In this document: piece after piece, positions 39,001 to 48,350 of the stretch | Numbering within the stretch: the first letter of the stretch is position 1 | How the letters are laid out: each line of letters opens with the position of its first letter | NCBI GenBank assembly: GCA_049487715.1 | Contig: CP150546.1 | Coordinates: 124,001-188,000, forward strand | Direction: 5' to 3' | DNA from: Pycnococcus provasolii | Lineage: Eukaryota; Chlorophyta; Pseudoscourfieldiophyceae; Pseudoscourfieldiales | Length of the DNA stretch: 64,000 bases | Notes under the pieces: generated by a model | What the model was told of the DNA's origin: nothing | Seen by the model: the letters and a program-made list of their open reading frames with translations, nothing else | Databases searched by the model: none | Program-made: the position numbers and the translations under genes

Positions 39001-39470
39001 ATGATAGTTGCACCTGCTTCCTCTCCGCGACTGCGATTACGCGCGGCCGTTAACCGGCGGTCGTCGTCGCGTCTCCACGTTCGAGCACGAGCGTCGAACG
39101 ACAGTGACGCGGCGGCGGCGTCAACGGGAGACTCGGGAGAATCCGCGCCGACGACGCAGTGTGAAGCGGTGGGGTGCTCGCCCGAGCTGCGCAAGTTCTG
39201 CGACGGAAAGGGGCGCATCAAGGGTGGCATGGGTGCGCTCGTCGACTGGTGGCCCATCAAGGTGTACCGCCCGTGTCCAGCCGCGGCGGAAGCGGGGCGT
39301 GTGTACGTCTTGAGAACGCGCGGACGACGCACCGATCACGACGCACTCGCCGTGCTGACATATACCCATTACCCCAAACACACACGAACCGAACCACACA
39401 AACACGTAGGTATACGCCGAAGGGCCAGGCGATTGACGAAATTCTGTTTGGCGACAAGGGCAAGGAGTAA
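39001..39470 (+). CDS. small Cys-containing plastid-type protein (two exons)
   Basis: Exon 1 is 39001-39302, the intron 39303-39409 (107 bp, GT^GTACGT to ACGTAG^GTATAC) and exon 2 39410-39470. The phase-2 join reads AEAGRV|YTPKGQAIDEILFG. The 120-residue product has a plastid-type leader (1-~45), an acidic linker and a conserved core ELRKFCDGKGRIKGGMGALV followed by DWWPIKVYRPCP. The CxGKGxxKGG, WPIKxYRPCP and KGQxxDEI(L/V)FG words resemble a small conserved plant plastid protein of unknown function with a DnaJ-type zinc-finger flavour. Unspliced reading destroys the conserved C-terminus, so the intron is well supported. The Cys residues may bind metal. Confidence 0.78.
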
Positions 39471-39561
39471 CTACCTTACTACGACCAATACATACAACAA
39501 AAAGCCATACCTTTACAGGACGCCATTCCTTTGACAATTGATGTCGAGTATCCACGACTCT

Positions 39562-39586
39562 CCCTAACCCTAACCCTAACCCTAAT
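39562..39586 (+). promoter_or_regulatory. CCCTAA array upstream of TMEM209
   Basis: Four CCCTAA units end 67 bp before the ATG at 39653, in the 183-bp gap after the small plastid gene. Confidence 0.55.
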
Positions 39587-39652
39587 CGAAATGTTTCCCT
39601 TTTCGACTTCGCGCGCCCTTTTTCCACCCAGCACACCTAAACCTGAGCAGCC

Positions 39653-41842
39653 ATGGCGGCGACGAGCCCACCACCAGGAAACCACCACAACGGCGGCATT
39701 CCGTTCGCGCGATCGCCGTCGTCAAAAGCGCGAACAGCACGACTGCAGAATACGCCGCCTCAGTCTTCCTCTTTTGGTGCAGTGTTATTCGTCATACTCC
39801 TCGTGCTAGTTATCGCTACATACTCCCTCTTCACGCTCTCTCCCGCTTCATCAACCAACCTCCCCGCCATCCTCCAAACCTTCCTTCAGACGCACATCAA
39901 CGCAGCCATCGACGCGTGCAAGGCGAAGCCGTACGCAGCCATGGTTGCCGTCGGAGCACTCGCTGCCGCAATCGTCCTGCAGTGCTACGCACCGTCGTCC
40001 ACACCACCACCAACACACGCACAACAACACAAATCAAAGGCGCAACAAGCACAACAGCAACAGGAGCAAAAACCGAAATACCAAACGCTGTCACCACTGC
40101 GACCGGGACACGTGCACTCCACCTCCACCGCCACATCCTCCAACAGCTCCTCCACGCCAACGCAAGCAGTTCCCAGCGCGCTGCCATTCACGCCGCCACC
40201 GCCGCCTCCCGTTGCCGACGTGCCACCTGGTATGTGGGCAGCCATGCCCGCAACGTCAACGTGGGGGTCTTTCGCGCGCGCTCTCGCGTCCGCAGTGGGC
40301 ACAGCCGCTCCCGCGTTGCCGCTGGCGGCTCACGCCGTGAGCCCCGCTGTGCCAGAAAACCCACTAGCGGAAAAGACGTACCAGCCCTCCGCCAGGCGTG
40401 CAGCGCCGCACGCGACGCTGACAGACGCTATGGCAGCTGGCGGGTCTGTCGCGGCGGTCATAGCCGCACTGCAGAAGCTTGGATGCCCGCCACCTGGCGG
40501 CGACACGGAGCCTTGGGTGGATAACCTTCGCGAGTGGTACGCAGGAACGCTCCTGCAAGCTTTCCTGAAAAAGGTGGACGCGGTCGCGGAACGCATCACG
40601 TCAGACCCACTCTACACGGAGCTTCGCACGTCGCCGAGCACACCCGTTGACCAGCAGCTGCCCGCAGCTGTGTCGGCGCCCGGGGCGATGGTGCAGACTC
40701 CTCACATCCCCGCGGCTTGGCCGCTTCGAGGTGCCGGAGCGTCCACCTCGCTGAAGAGCGAGTGGGAGGTGGACAACATCCTCATGCACCTGCACGAACA
40801 ATGCGCAAGCACGATCAAGCAGCTCGCCGCGAGCGGTGGTGGCGCTGGCGGTGGAGGCGCGGGAACTGGCGGGCTCTTCGGTGGTGGTCTCTTTGGGGGT
40901 GGCGGTGGCGGTCTCTTTGGAGGAGGCGCCGCGGGAGGAGGTCTGTTCGGCGCACCACAACCGCAGCAGCAGCAGCAGCAGCAGAAACCGCCGCTGAGGA
41001 ATGACGTCGAAGCATGGCGCCGCCTCGCTGCGGCATGCCACGACTACAGATGCCTCTATGCCATTCTGAGTGGCGCATGCGCACCTAGCTGCGACGGGCC
41101 GCCAGACGAGGGATTGACCGGCTCGCTCCCGCCGCAGTGGACGCTACGCCGCCTACGCGATCTCGCGAAGGGCACATGTCTCGCGGCGTATGTCTGGGAT
41201 GGCGGCGGCGAGTCGCTTGGCGAAAGCCTCGCTCGAGGCGCATCGTTTTCACCCGGAAGCCGAGTTGGCGTTGGCACCACCGGCGCTGCCAGCGATGCGG
41301 CTGTGGGCAATGCGTCGTCACAGCAGACGGACGACGGAACGCTCATGCTGCATCTTCTAGCCGCTTGGCTGCGGCACCCGGGGTACACCTTTGACCTGTC
41401 TCCCTCCACCGGCAAACCGCTACCGTTCGCGAACGAGGCTGGTGCCGTTGGCGTTGGCGGGCCACTTTACCTCGATGCGCGCAAGGTTCCATCGCGCGTT
41501 ACGCCGCTGCGATTTAGCGCACTTCTGCCGCGCTATCCGGCATGCCGCTTGCCCGCGGGAGCGCGTGTGCTTGTTTGCCCTCCGCGGCGTGACCACGGCT
41601 TGCCAAGCTTCAGCGTGCTATTCGGTGAGCCTGCCAGCGGCGCCGACGTTGGCCACTACGGTGGCGATAAGCTGATGAAAAGCGCGGCTGATGGGCTTGG
41701 CGAGGTGGCTTGCCGAGGCCACGCAGGTGCCTTTCACGCCGCCATTCTCCTGATCGCGTCGGCTCGCGCCGAAGGACGCGGCATGATTGGAAGCTTGCAC
41801 GTGAACGGTCCCGAGCTGCGCTTGAGCGGCGTGCTTTCCTGA
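39653..41842 (+). CDS. TMEM209-family protein carrying GLFG repeats
   Basis: The protein has 729 residues from ATG 39653 (GCAGCCATGGCG). Two membrane helices lie near the N-terminus (~44-66 VLFVILLVLVIATYSLF; ~90-112). A Gln/Ser/Pro-rich linker follows, then the conserved TMEM209 C-terminal half, with SEWEVDNILMHLHEQC, WTLRRLRDLAKGTCLAAYVW, RVLVCPPRRDHGLPSFSVLF and FHAAILLIASARAEGRGMIG. TMEM209 is a nuclear-envelope protein linked to the nuclear pore in animals. Unusually, residues ~406-433 contain four GLFG motifs in a Gly-rich run followed by poly-Gln. GLFG repeats are the hallmark of FG nucleoporins. This supports a pore location for the algal protein. The gene ends directly in copy A of the shared 3' element. 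Confidence 0.8.
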   Translation: MAATSPPPGNHHNGGIPFARSPSSKARTARLQNTPPQSSSFGAVLFVILLVLVIATYSLFTLSPASSTNLPAILQTFLQTHINAAIDACKAKPYAAMVAVGALAAAIVLQCYAPSSTPPPTHAQQHKSKAQQAQQQQEQKPKYQTLSPLRPGHVHSTSTATSSNSSSTPTQAVPSALPFTPPPPPPVADVPPGMWAAMPATSTWGSFARALASAVGTAAPALPLAAHAVSPAVPENPLAEKTYQPSARRAAPHATLTDAMAAGGSVAAVIAALQKLGCPPPGGDTEPWVDNLREWYAGTLLQAFLKKVDAVAERITSDPLYTELRTSPSTPVDQQLPAAVSAPGAMVQTPHIPAAWPLRGAGASTSLKSEWEVDNILMHLHEQCASTIKQLAASGGGAGGGGAGTGGLFGGGLFGGGGGGLFGGGAAGGGLFGAPQPQQQQQQQKPPLRNDVEAWRRLAAACHDYRCLYAILSGACAPSCDGPPDEGLTGSLPPQWTLRRLRDLAKGTCLAAYVWDGGGESLGESLARGASFSPGSRVGVGTTGAASDAAVGNASSQQTDDGTLMLHLLAAWLRHPGYTFDLSPSTGKPLPFANEAGAVGVGGPLYLDARKVPSRVTPLRFSALLPRYPACRLPAGARVLVCPPRRDHGLPSFSVLFGEPASGADVGHYGGDKLMKSAADGLGEVACRGHAGAFHAAILLIASARAEGRGMIGSLHVNGPELRLSGVLS

Positions 41843-41936
41843 GATCCCTCATTCAGTAATGAAATTGCAATTTGGTTTGTCCAGCGGTTGTCCATTCACA
41901 CCATTCACTTTCACCATTCAGCGCATTCACCGGTGC
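41840..41936 (+). repeat. shared 3' element, copy A (overlaps the TMEM209 stop codon)
   Basis: The element's first three bases are the TGA stop codon. Blocks are TGAGATCCCTCATTCAGTAA, TTTGTCCA, then CCATTCACACCATTCAC and a CATTCAGC / CATTCACCGGTGC end. Copy B at 46940-47037 matches it over the same blocks in the same order. Confidence 0.82.
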
Positions 41937-42083
41937 TTCCCCAATGGGACGTTGTGGCAAGATTACGCGACAGTTACGGTCCGCGACGGGGATCCGGGAA
42001 GAAGCGACGGCGTGAGCGACGTGTAATTACTGTAAAGTATCAAACATGCGATAGTCATATATATATTACTCTATTGTACCTTG

Positions 42084-44967
42084 TCACCGGAGACGCGCCG
42101 GGAGGAGCCCAGGAGCCTCCACCCTGCTCTGCTGGATGCATCGGAGCGAGGCTTCACTGACCTCGCCGGAGAGTCCAAGCCAACCGGGATTTCCGATGGA
42201 CTCACCTCCCACGCCGATCGCCTCCGCATCCCATTCCTCAGCCTCCTTCACTCCCGCGCCATGAAGTCCCGTCTCCAACCACGCCGCTCCAGGGATTCGC
42301 GTGCAGTGGTAACCCTCCTGTAGCACGCGGCGTGCCAAAAGCGGCGCCGGGCGGCGAAGCTTCACCACGACCTTTTCAATCAAGCTGATGACAGATTGGT
42401 TGCTCAGCCCCGCGGCGATTGCCGCGGGCGTCGTCCCGTCCTGTGCCTGAACGAGCAGCATCTCCGCAGCCACTTCGAGAATGCTCGAATTCCCCGTGAC
42501 GTGAGGCAATTTGGCAACACGAGCGCCCTCGGCAATCAGAATTTCCCTCATGTCACGCCCACGTTCGCCACCACGTGCGCCCCAAGGAGCCGCGTTCGGA
42601 CCTAGCGAAGGGTCAAAGGTTGCCCACAGTAGCGTCTTCACCGCGTCGACGCGATTCAAGAGTATGGCGTAGTGAAGTGCGGTCATGCCATACGAGTCCT
42701 GCGCGAAAACGTCTATGCCATCCCTTGTACGTAAGAGGGCGCGCAGCGCGGATGCGCGACCATGATGCGCAACCGCATAATGGATCGGAGACTTGTCGTA
42801 GAGCTCGTGGCCCTTTAGCAGGTGATGCTCATGTTTGGGTGTAGCGTTGTCGTCTTCGCCAGGCGGGGTTGGCTCGCGCAACGGATGGTCTGCCGGTGGC
42901 GGCGATGGTATGCCCAGCCGCCTCCGCTCTTCATCGACATCTGTCGCTGATCTTTTCACAGCGCTGAGCGTGAATGCCGTATCATTAGTCGTATCAGCGT
43001 CGCGATCTGTGTGTCCTTCCTCATACACAATTTCCTTCGGTTGACCCAGCCGTGATGGTCGCATAGCATCTGCGCCAGCATCCAGCAATCTACTCACCAC
43101 GACGGCGCACCCAGACTCGGCGGCGTAGGACACCGCCGTCCTCTCGAAGTCATCCACCTCGTTAACGTCTGCGCCTCGGTTCAGAAGCGCGGTGACGGCC
43201 GACGCATGCTTTGCGAGCGACGCGGCGTGCAGCATAGTCGCGCTGGTTGCACCACGCCTCATGTCATCAACTGCTGCCCGTGGCGGAAATGTCAGGCCGC
43301 ACGACAGCACCGCGAGCTCCGGGTAGAGGAAAATGTTCGATATAAGCAAACGCGATGCAATGCCGCGAGCGCGGCTTGCTAAGCTCGTGGCATCGATGTA
43401 CCGCGTTTGTCGTCGAAGGTACGCGTACAAGTTCAGCCGATCGCGGCTTTCGCCGGCACAAGGGACGTCACCGTCGATTGTTAGGATGTTGGCAAAGATC
43501 CAGCGCATGTTGCTGTGCTTCACCTCCGTCGACGCTGGCCACACGTCGGCGTCAAGGTTCGACGCGTCTGTGGCTGCCTTGAGGTCTGAGAGATTTTCGA
43601 TTTGGCGAGCTACAGCCACGATCGGAACGTCAATATCGTCCGCTTCGACGATCGCAAGAATATGGCTCAGCAGATTAAGCGGGTTCTTGTTGCGCATGCC
43701 CATCGGCCATGCGTGCACCTGACTCTGCGAACCCTTAATGCCCGTCGGACGATACAGCGCCGACGGTTTCGTTTCGGCTGGGCGACCAAAGGGAACGAGC
43801 ACGGCGTCCGCGATGCGACACGCCTGCGAGATGATCATCGCGGTTTCTCCCTCGCTGAAGCCCGCGCACGAGAGTGCGGGAATGACGAAGCGCGTCTCGC
43901 TCTGCGCAGCCAGCCTCGGCGCAAAGGCGTCATCAATCCCAACCTCGTATTCACGTGTGGAACTGTCGTATCGAATCTCCTGTGAGCGAATGGACTTGAG
44001 TGCCTTGTCTCCAGGACCTCCCTCGCGCGACGCGTACTCGAGCGCAGCCATGACGTCGCCCCAGAGCGCATCGTGGCCCGGGAGCACGACCACAACACGG
44101 ACGGTGTCGCGCGGTCGGCTCGTTGGGCACGGCAGCCCAAAGCTTCCGTTGTCGACACACGCAGCCACGTCCGCAACGAGGCTGAGCCAGCATTTACTTG
44201 TGTCGGTGAATTGCCGCAGAAGGCTCAGGGATATCGACATGTTCATGACAATCTCACGTGCCGTGCGCTGCGCCTCGAGTCTTGTCGGAACGTCGACATC
44301 GCCGACCTTAATGGCCTTCCTTGGCGGAGGCGACATGACTTTCGGTTCGTCAGGCGATTTGGGGCTAGGAGACGGCGGTTTTCCAGCATTCAAAACGCGC
44401 GGCGATTCGTTCCCAGGCAACCTGGTTGGAATGTGCACCGTCCGTCCCCTGTACTTGTGCCTGCCGCGCGGCGATTTCGCTGTAACTGTGGCAGGAAAGG
44501 AAGGTGGCGCGGCGAGATCGAGGCCAAGTCCGGACGTTAAGCGCGCGCGCGTTGACTCCTCCAAGGCTGCACTGTACGCCGTTCTTCTCGTCGCCTTGAC
44601 GTTTGGGCACAGTCTGAAGTTGGCGACGTCATGTCCCACGCGTCTTTGTGCCGTTGTAGTGCTCGCTGTTGTTGTAGTGGCAGACGCCGGCCTCCTCGCG
44701 GGTTGGGCGTTGTAGTCCTTTTTGGTTGGTTTTCGCCTGTCTTGCTGAGACTGCCCTCGGACTGAGGACGGCGAGCGACGTCGTCTGCACACCCCCTCCT
44801 AGCGTGCGCGGCATTGTGCCGAGTTTGGCGGATGCGCGCACCTGCGCGGCTTCTGACGCGAGCACCTGTGAGCAGAGTTGGACGAGTTCTTCTCTCGACG
44901 TCGCGCTGGCGAGTTCCTTCGTCTTCCCCGCCGCCTCGACGACCGCGGCGAGCTGCGCGATGGTCAT
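42084..44967 (-). CDS. ankyrin-repeat protein with uncharacterised N-terminal domain; broken or spliced start
   Basis: The main frame (44789-42084) encodes ~900 residues. About 120-490 form an alpha/beta domain I cannot name (VRVVVVLPGHDALWGDVMAA; FVIPALSCAGFSEGETAM; ILAIVEADDIDVPIVAVARQ). Ankyrin repeats then occur in two blocks (LHAASLAKHASAVTALLNRG; SPIHYAVAHHGRASALRALL; TALHYAILLNRVDAVKTLL). That frame has no ATG before about residue 152. A second frame just upstream starts at ATG 44967 (MTIAQLAAVVEAAGKTKEL) and runs coding-like to LGGG near 44810. The two frames overlap and differ in phase, so either a very short intron (about 31-47 bp, GTGTGCAG...CAG) or a one-base error joins them. Coordinates cover both parts. 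Confidence 0.65.
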
Positions 44968-45722
44968 CGTGGTCGGGTCTCCGATCGCCTTTGTCGTTTT
45001 CTCTCTTGCAGAGAGCGGCCATCGCGCGCCGTGTCGTCCCGGTCGCGAGGTGGTTCGTCCCGTCGTGTAAGGCTGCTCCTTCTTCTCCAGGGAACCTGTA
45101 GCTGGAAAGAATGGCTGGCCATTCCCAGCCACAGTTAATCCAGCTGAGAATGGCGAGAACGGCATGAAAGAGCTGAACTGCGTGATCTGAGCTAGGAGCT
45201 GAGAACGAACGAATGAGCGAACGAGCGAATGAACGAATGAGAGTGGCCGGCCTGCAGTACCTGTCAAGAACTTGCACCGGCTGACCGGGTCAACGCCTTT
45301 TAAGGGCCCCACCCCACCTCCCAGGGCCGGGGACCCCCTCCCCCTCCCCCTCCAGGCTGGGTGAGTGGGAGGACGGGTCCGGGGTCCCTGCATTGCATGC
45401 AACCTTGCAATGGCACCCCAGAGGCCCATGCCATGGAGAGGAGAGGCCCGTGGTGAGGGAGGGACAGATCAGGGGTTAACCGGGTCCGTTGTCGAGTAGT
45501 AAAGTTTAAGGTTAGGAAGGCCCGAACTTAGACTCGCGATTAAAAAACAGTTAGGGTTAGGGTTACGGGGCTAGTGTTAGGGTTAGGGTTAGGGTTAGGG
45601 TTTTGTTCTCCCTCCCCCATGTTCTCCCCTGTCCTTGAGTCCTTCTCCGTCCGCCTCCTGGATCGGCTCCCCATCCCGCTGCTGAGATAAAAACCGCTTA
45701 AGTTGGACGAAGGGGCAGCACG
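44968..45722. promoter_or_regulatory. divergent promoter region with a TTAGGG array
   Basis: It lies between the ankyrin gene start (44967, minus) and the Erv41-like gene (45723, plus). TTAGGG repeats at 45551-45603 end 120 bp before the ATG. GAACGAATGAGCGAACGA-type tetranucleotide words lie near 45204-45240. Open frames on the minus strand here are GC-driven. Confidence 0.5.
45551..45603 (+). promoter_or_regulatory. TTAGGG array upstream of the Erv41-like gene
   Basis: About six TTAGGG units are interrupted by one degenerate stretch (TTACGGGGCTAG), 120 bp upstream of the start codon. Confidence 0.6.
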
Positions 45723-46889
45723 ATGGCGCGCGCCGGCCCGCTCTCGTCGCTGCGGCGCCTGTCCGCGTACCCGCGCGCGCAAGAACACCTTACCACGCAA
45801 ACAACAACCGGCGCGGTCGTCACGCTCATGGGCATCGTCATCGCGCTCGTGCTGTTCGTGAACGAGACGGCGCTCTCGTTAAGGCCAGCCACCGTGCAGA
45901 GAATGGACGTCGACGCCACGAAGCACGAAAAGCTACGCATACACGTGGACATAAGCTTGTGGCGCCTGCCATGCGTCGCAGTCTCCCTCGACGCGCTCGA
46001 CCAAAGTGGAAAGCACGAGGTGGACCTGCACACGTCCATCTACAAGCAGCCGCTCGACTCGAACGGCGCGGCGATCGTGGGAAAGACGCCAGAGCGAGAG
46101 TGGACGCTGAGAGATACGCCGCAGCAGGGTGGTTTGATGACCAAGGACGGCAAGGAGGATAACTCCGCACCGTCCGCCTTGCAGCGCCACGTGCGCGCGT
46201 TCCAGCACTCGCAGCAGATTGTGCGCGACATCGAGAAGGCGCTGGGAAGGGAGGAAGGTTGCCGTGTGTACGGACACCTCGACGTAGAGCGCGTGGGTGG
46301 AAACTTTCACATCAGCGTGCACACGCAAAATTTCTTCGTGCTGCAGCAGCTGTTCGCCGCGGACACCGCGCGTATTAACACGAGCCACACCATCGACAGC
46401 CTCAGCTTCGGCCGCGCGTATCCCGGACGGGTCAACCCTCTCGACGGAACAGCGCGCACGGTTTCGAGCGGCGCGAGCACGTTTCGCTACTTCATGAAGA
46501 TCGTTCCGACCAACTACCGCTACCGCAGTGCCAGAGCTGTTCCTCGCGTTGTGACAACGCGGGCGGCATCTGCCGCGGCGGCGGCGGCGGAGGTGGAGAG
46601 GCGCGAGGAGGAGGGTGACGAGCCCACGTTTGACGATGACGAGGGAAGGCGTGTGCTTCGTACGAACCAGTACTCGGTCACCGAGTACGTCAGCCACACT
46701 AAGCCTGGCGACGGTGTGGTACCCGCCGTGTTCTTCGTGTACGACCTGAGTCCCATTGCCATCACGATTGACGAGGTTCCATTCAAGTTTGGCCACTATC
46801 TCACGCGTGTGTGCGCCGTAGTTGGAGGCGTCTTCGCAGTCACAAGAATGGTTGACAGATGGGCTTGGAAGGCGATGGAATCAACCTGA
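45723..46889 (+). CDS. Erv41/ERGIC2-type ER-Golgi cargo receptor subunit
   Basis: The protein has 388 residues from ATG 45723. The topology is the Erv41/46 one: a short basic N-terminus, TM1 (~30-52, AVVTLMGIVIALVLFVNE), a large lumenal domain and TM2 near the end (HYLTRVCAVVGGVFAVTRMV). Lumenal hallmarks are LRIHVDISLWRLPCVAVSLD, GCRVYGHLDVERVGGNFHI, SHTIDSLSFGRAYPG, FRYFMKIVPTNYR, QYSVTEYVSH and FFVYDLSPI. The Cys-rich loop of Erv46 is absent, which favours the Erv41/ERGIC2 side. It cycles between ER and Golgi and retrieves ER enzymes. A Gly/Glu/Asp-rich insert (RREEEGDEPTFDDDEG) sits between two conserved strands. Single exon. Confidence 0.87.
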   Translation: MARAGPLSSLRRLSAYPRAQEHLTTQTTTGAVVTLMGIVIALVLFVNETALSLRPATVQRMDVDATKHEKLRIHVDISLWRLPCVAVSLDALDQSGKHEVDLHTSIYKQPLDSNGAAIVGKTPEREWTLRDTPQQGGLMTKDGKEDNSAPSALQRHVRAFQHSQQIVRDIEKALGREEGCRVYGHLDVERVGGNFHISVHTQNFFVLQQLFAADTARINTSHTIDSLSFGRAYPGRVNPLDGTARTVSSGASTFRYFMKIVPTNYRYRSARAVPRVVTTRAASAAAAAAEVERREEEGDEPTFDDDEGRRVLRTNQYSVTEYVSHTKPGDGVVPAVFFVYDLSPIAITIDEVPFKFGHYLTRVCAVVGGVFAVTRMVDRWAWKAMEST

Positions 46890-46939
46890 GATGTAATCTA
46901 AGAACTAATTTGTCAATGAACAAAAACGCGCGGCGAATG

Positions 46940-47037
46940 GCACCGGTGAATGGGCTGAATGGTGAAAGTGAATGGTGTGAATGAACGACACGTTGGACAA
47001 ACTAAAAGTACACTCCATTACTGAATGAGGGATCTCA
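46940..47037 (-). repeat. shared 3' element, copy B (overlaps the pseudouridine synthase stop codon)
   Basis: Read on the minus strand, it starts with the TGA stop codon itself (47037-47035) and continues GATCCCTCATTCAGTAATGG, a TTTGTCCAAC block, ATTCACACCATTCACTTTCA and CATTCACCGGTGC. It is the same order as copy A, in opposite genomic orientation 5 kb away. Confidence 0.82.
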
Positions 47038-48162
47038 TTTTAACCATTTAGCGACAACGTCAAGTTCGTCTCCTTCGAGAAGTGCCCACCCGCCTGGCGC
47101 TGCCGTTCGGCCGTGCAACTTAAGCCCAGCGAAGCTTGGACGGTGCAGTGCAAGCGTGCGATATCCAAGCGCCTCCAGCATGCGTCTAATTTGCCGATTA
47201 CGGCCTTCTTCGAGGGTGAAGCAGAGATCGTCGCCACGTCGGTCGACTTGGCAAGGCACCGTTTTGGCTGTCAGAGGTTTTGCACCCTTCCTCTGAGCGG
47301 TGGTTGTGATGATGACGCCCGAGCGAAGTTCGCGCAGGTGCTCGTCGGTGACGCGCTCGTGCGGCTTCACAACGTATTGCTTTTGATATTTTGCGTCTGG
47401 TGCCAGCACGGCGTTCGGGACACGTCCGTCGCTCGTCACGACCAGGAGGCCCGTGGACAGCTTATCCAGCCTACCGACGGGGAAAAGTCGCTGATTTTTC
47501 GACTTTTTTTCCACGCCAGCACGCTGCAGAGCTGCGAGTAGGTTCGTGGCGTCTTTCTGATCTGTCGTACACGTGACACCTTTCGGCTTGTTGTACGCAA
47601 TGTAAACGAACTTCTTCATCGATTGCCGTACGTCTGCAGGTGTTGAAGCAGCCTTCGAAGAAGCTGCGGTTTCTTTCGTTTGACGTTTCTTTGATGTTGG
47701 CTCGAGGCGTTCCCACGCGACACGTTTTCCGTCGAGCGTCACGACATCACCTGGTTGGAGTCTCGTTCCCGGTTCGGGCTTCGTTCCGTTCACGTGTACT
47801 CGCCCACTCGCCACGAGTGCATCAGCCTCCCGTCGACTGTGCGTTTGTCTGAACGCCTTGTTGACACGCACGCCTGCTTCCTCAATTTTACCATTAACTT
47901 TGTTATTATCGTGAAGATGACCAACATTATGCTTCTGAGACCTGCGTTGGACGTGTTGTTGTGGTGACGAGTTTCGAACCCCACGGGATGACGACGACGC
48001 CGCAGCAAGCAGGAGAAGAGGAGACCGAGACCCAGAGCCAGTGAATGGAAGTGCACGGCCAAGACAACGACAAGAAACACGACAAGGTCGAGGACGAGGA
48101 CGAGCAACACACCTATGATTGGTACTACCACTATTGAGGACGTGGTGTCGTCGGCATGGCAA
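47035..48162 (-). CDS. RsuA/RluB-family pseudouridine synthase; start unresolved
   Basis: The open frame encodes ~375 residues. A Ser/Arg-rich organelle-type leader (1-~95) precedes an S4 RNA-binding domain (VNKAFRQTHSRREADALVASGRV). The catalytic domain follows, with AYNKPKGVTC, FPVGRLDKLSTGLLVVTSDG (the catalytic Asp is in GRLDK), YVVKPHERVT and CFTLEEGRNRQIRRMLEALG. It should isomerise a uridine in rRNA, probably of an organelle given the leader. The frame has no ATG upstream of the S4 domain (the first is MKKFVYIAY near residue 169). Either an upstream exon supplies the start, a non-AUG codon is used, or there is a sequence error. 48162 is the last position I can defend. Confidence 0.75.
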   Translation of the reverse strand: MPCRRHHVLNSGSTNHRCVARPRPRPCRVSCRCLGRALPFTGSGSRSPLLLLAAASSSSRGVRNSSPQQHVQRRSQKHNVGHLHDNNKVNGKIEEAGVRVNKAFRQTHSRREADALVASGRVHVNGTKPEPGTRLQPGDVVTLDGKRVAWERLEPTSKKRQTKETAASSKAASTPADVRQSMKKFVYIAYNKPKGVTCTTDQKDATNLLAALQRAGVEKKSKNQRLFPVGRLDKLSTGLLVVTSDGRVPNAVLAPDAKYQKQYVVKPHERVTDEHLRELRSGVIITTTAQRKGAKPLTAKTVPCQVDRRGDDLCFTLEEGRNRQIRRMLEALGYRTLALHRPSFAGLKLHGRTAAPGGWALLEGDELDVVAKWLK

Positions 48163-48350
48163 AATGACCGAGGAGTAACCAGTTTTTCCCGGACAGCCAG
48201 CCGGAGAGAGAGAGTTTCGGAAAAAGTCGGAAAAGGAAAAAGTACCCTATGTAAAAACGGGTGTGAGCTGGCAAATCCATCCCAGCAAAGCCCCACCCCG
48301 GTCAGGAACCACTCCTTCCTTCATCGGCATCAGCAGTAGTGCTCCACTCC

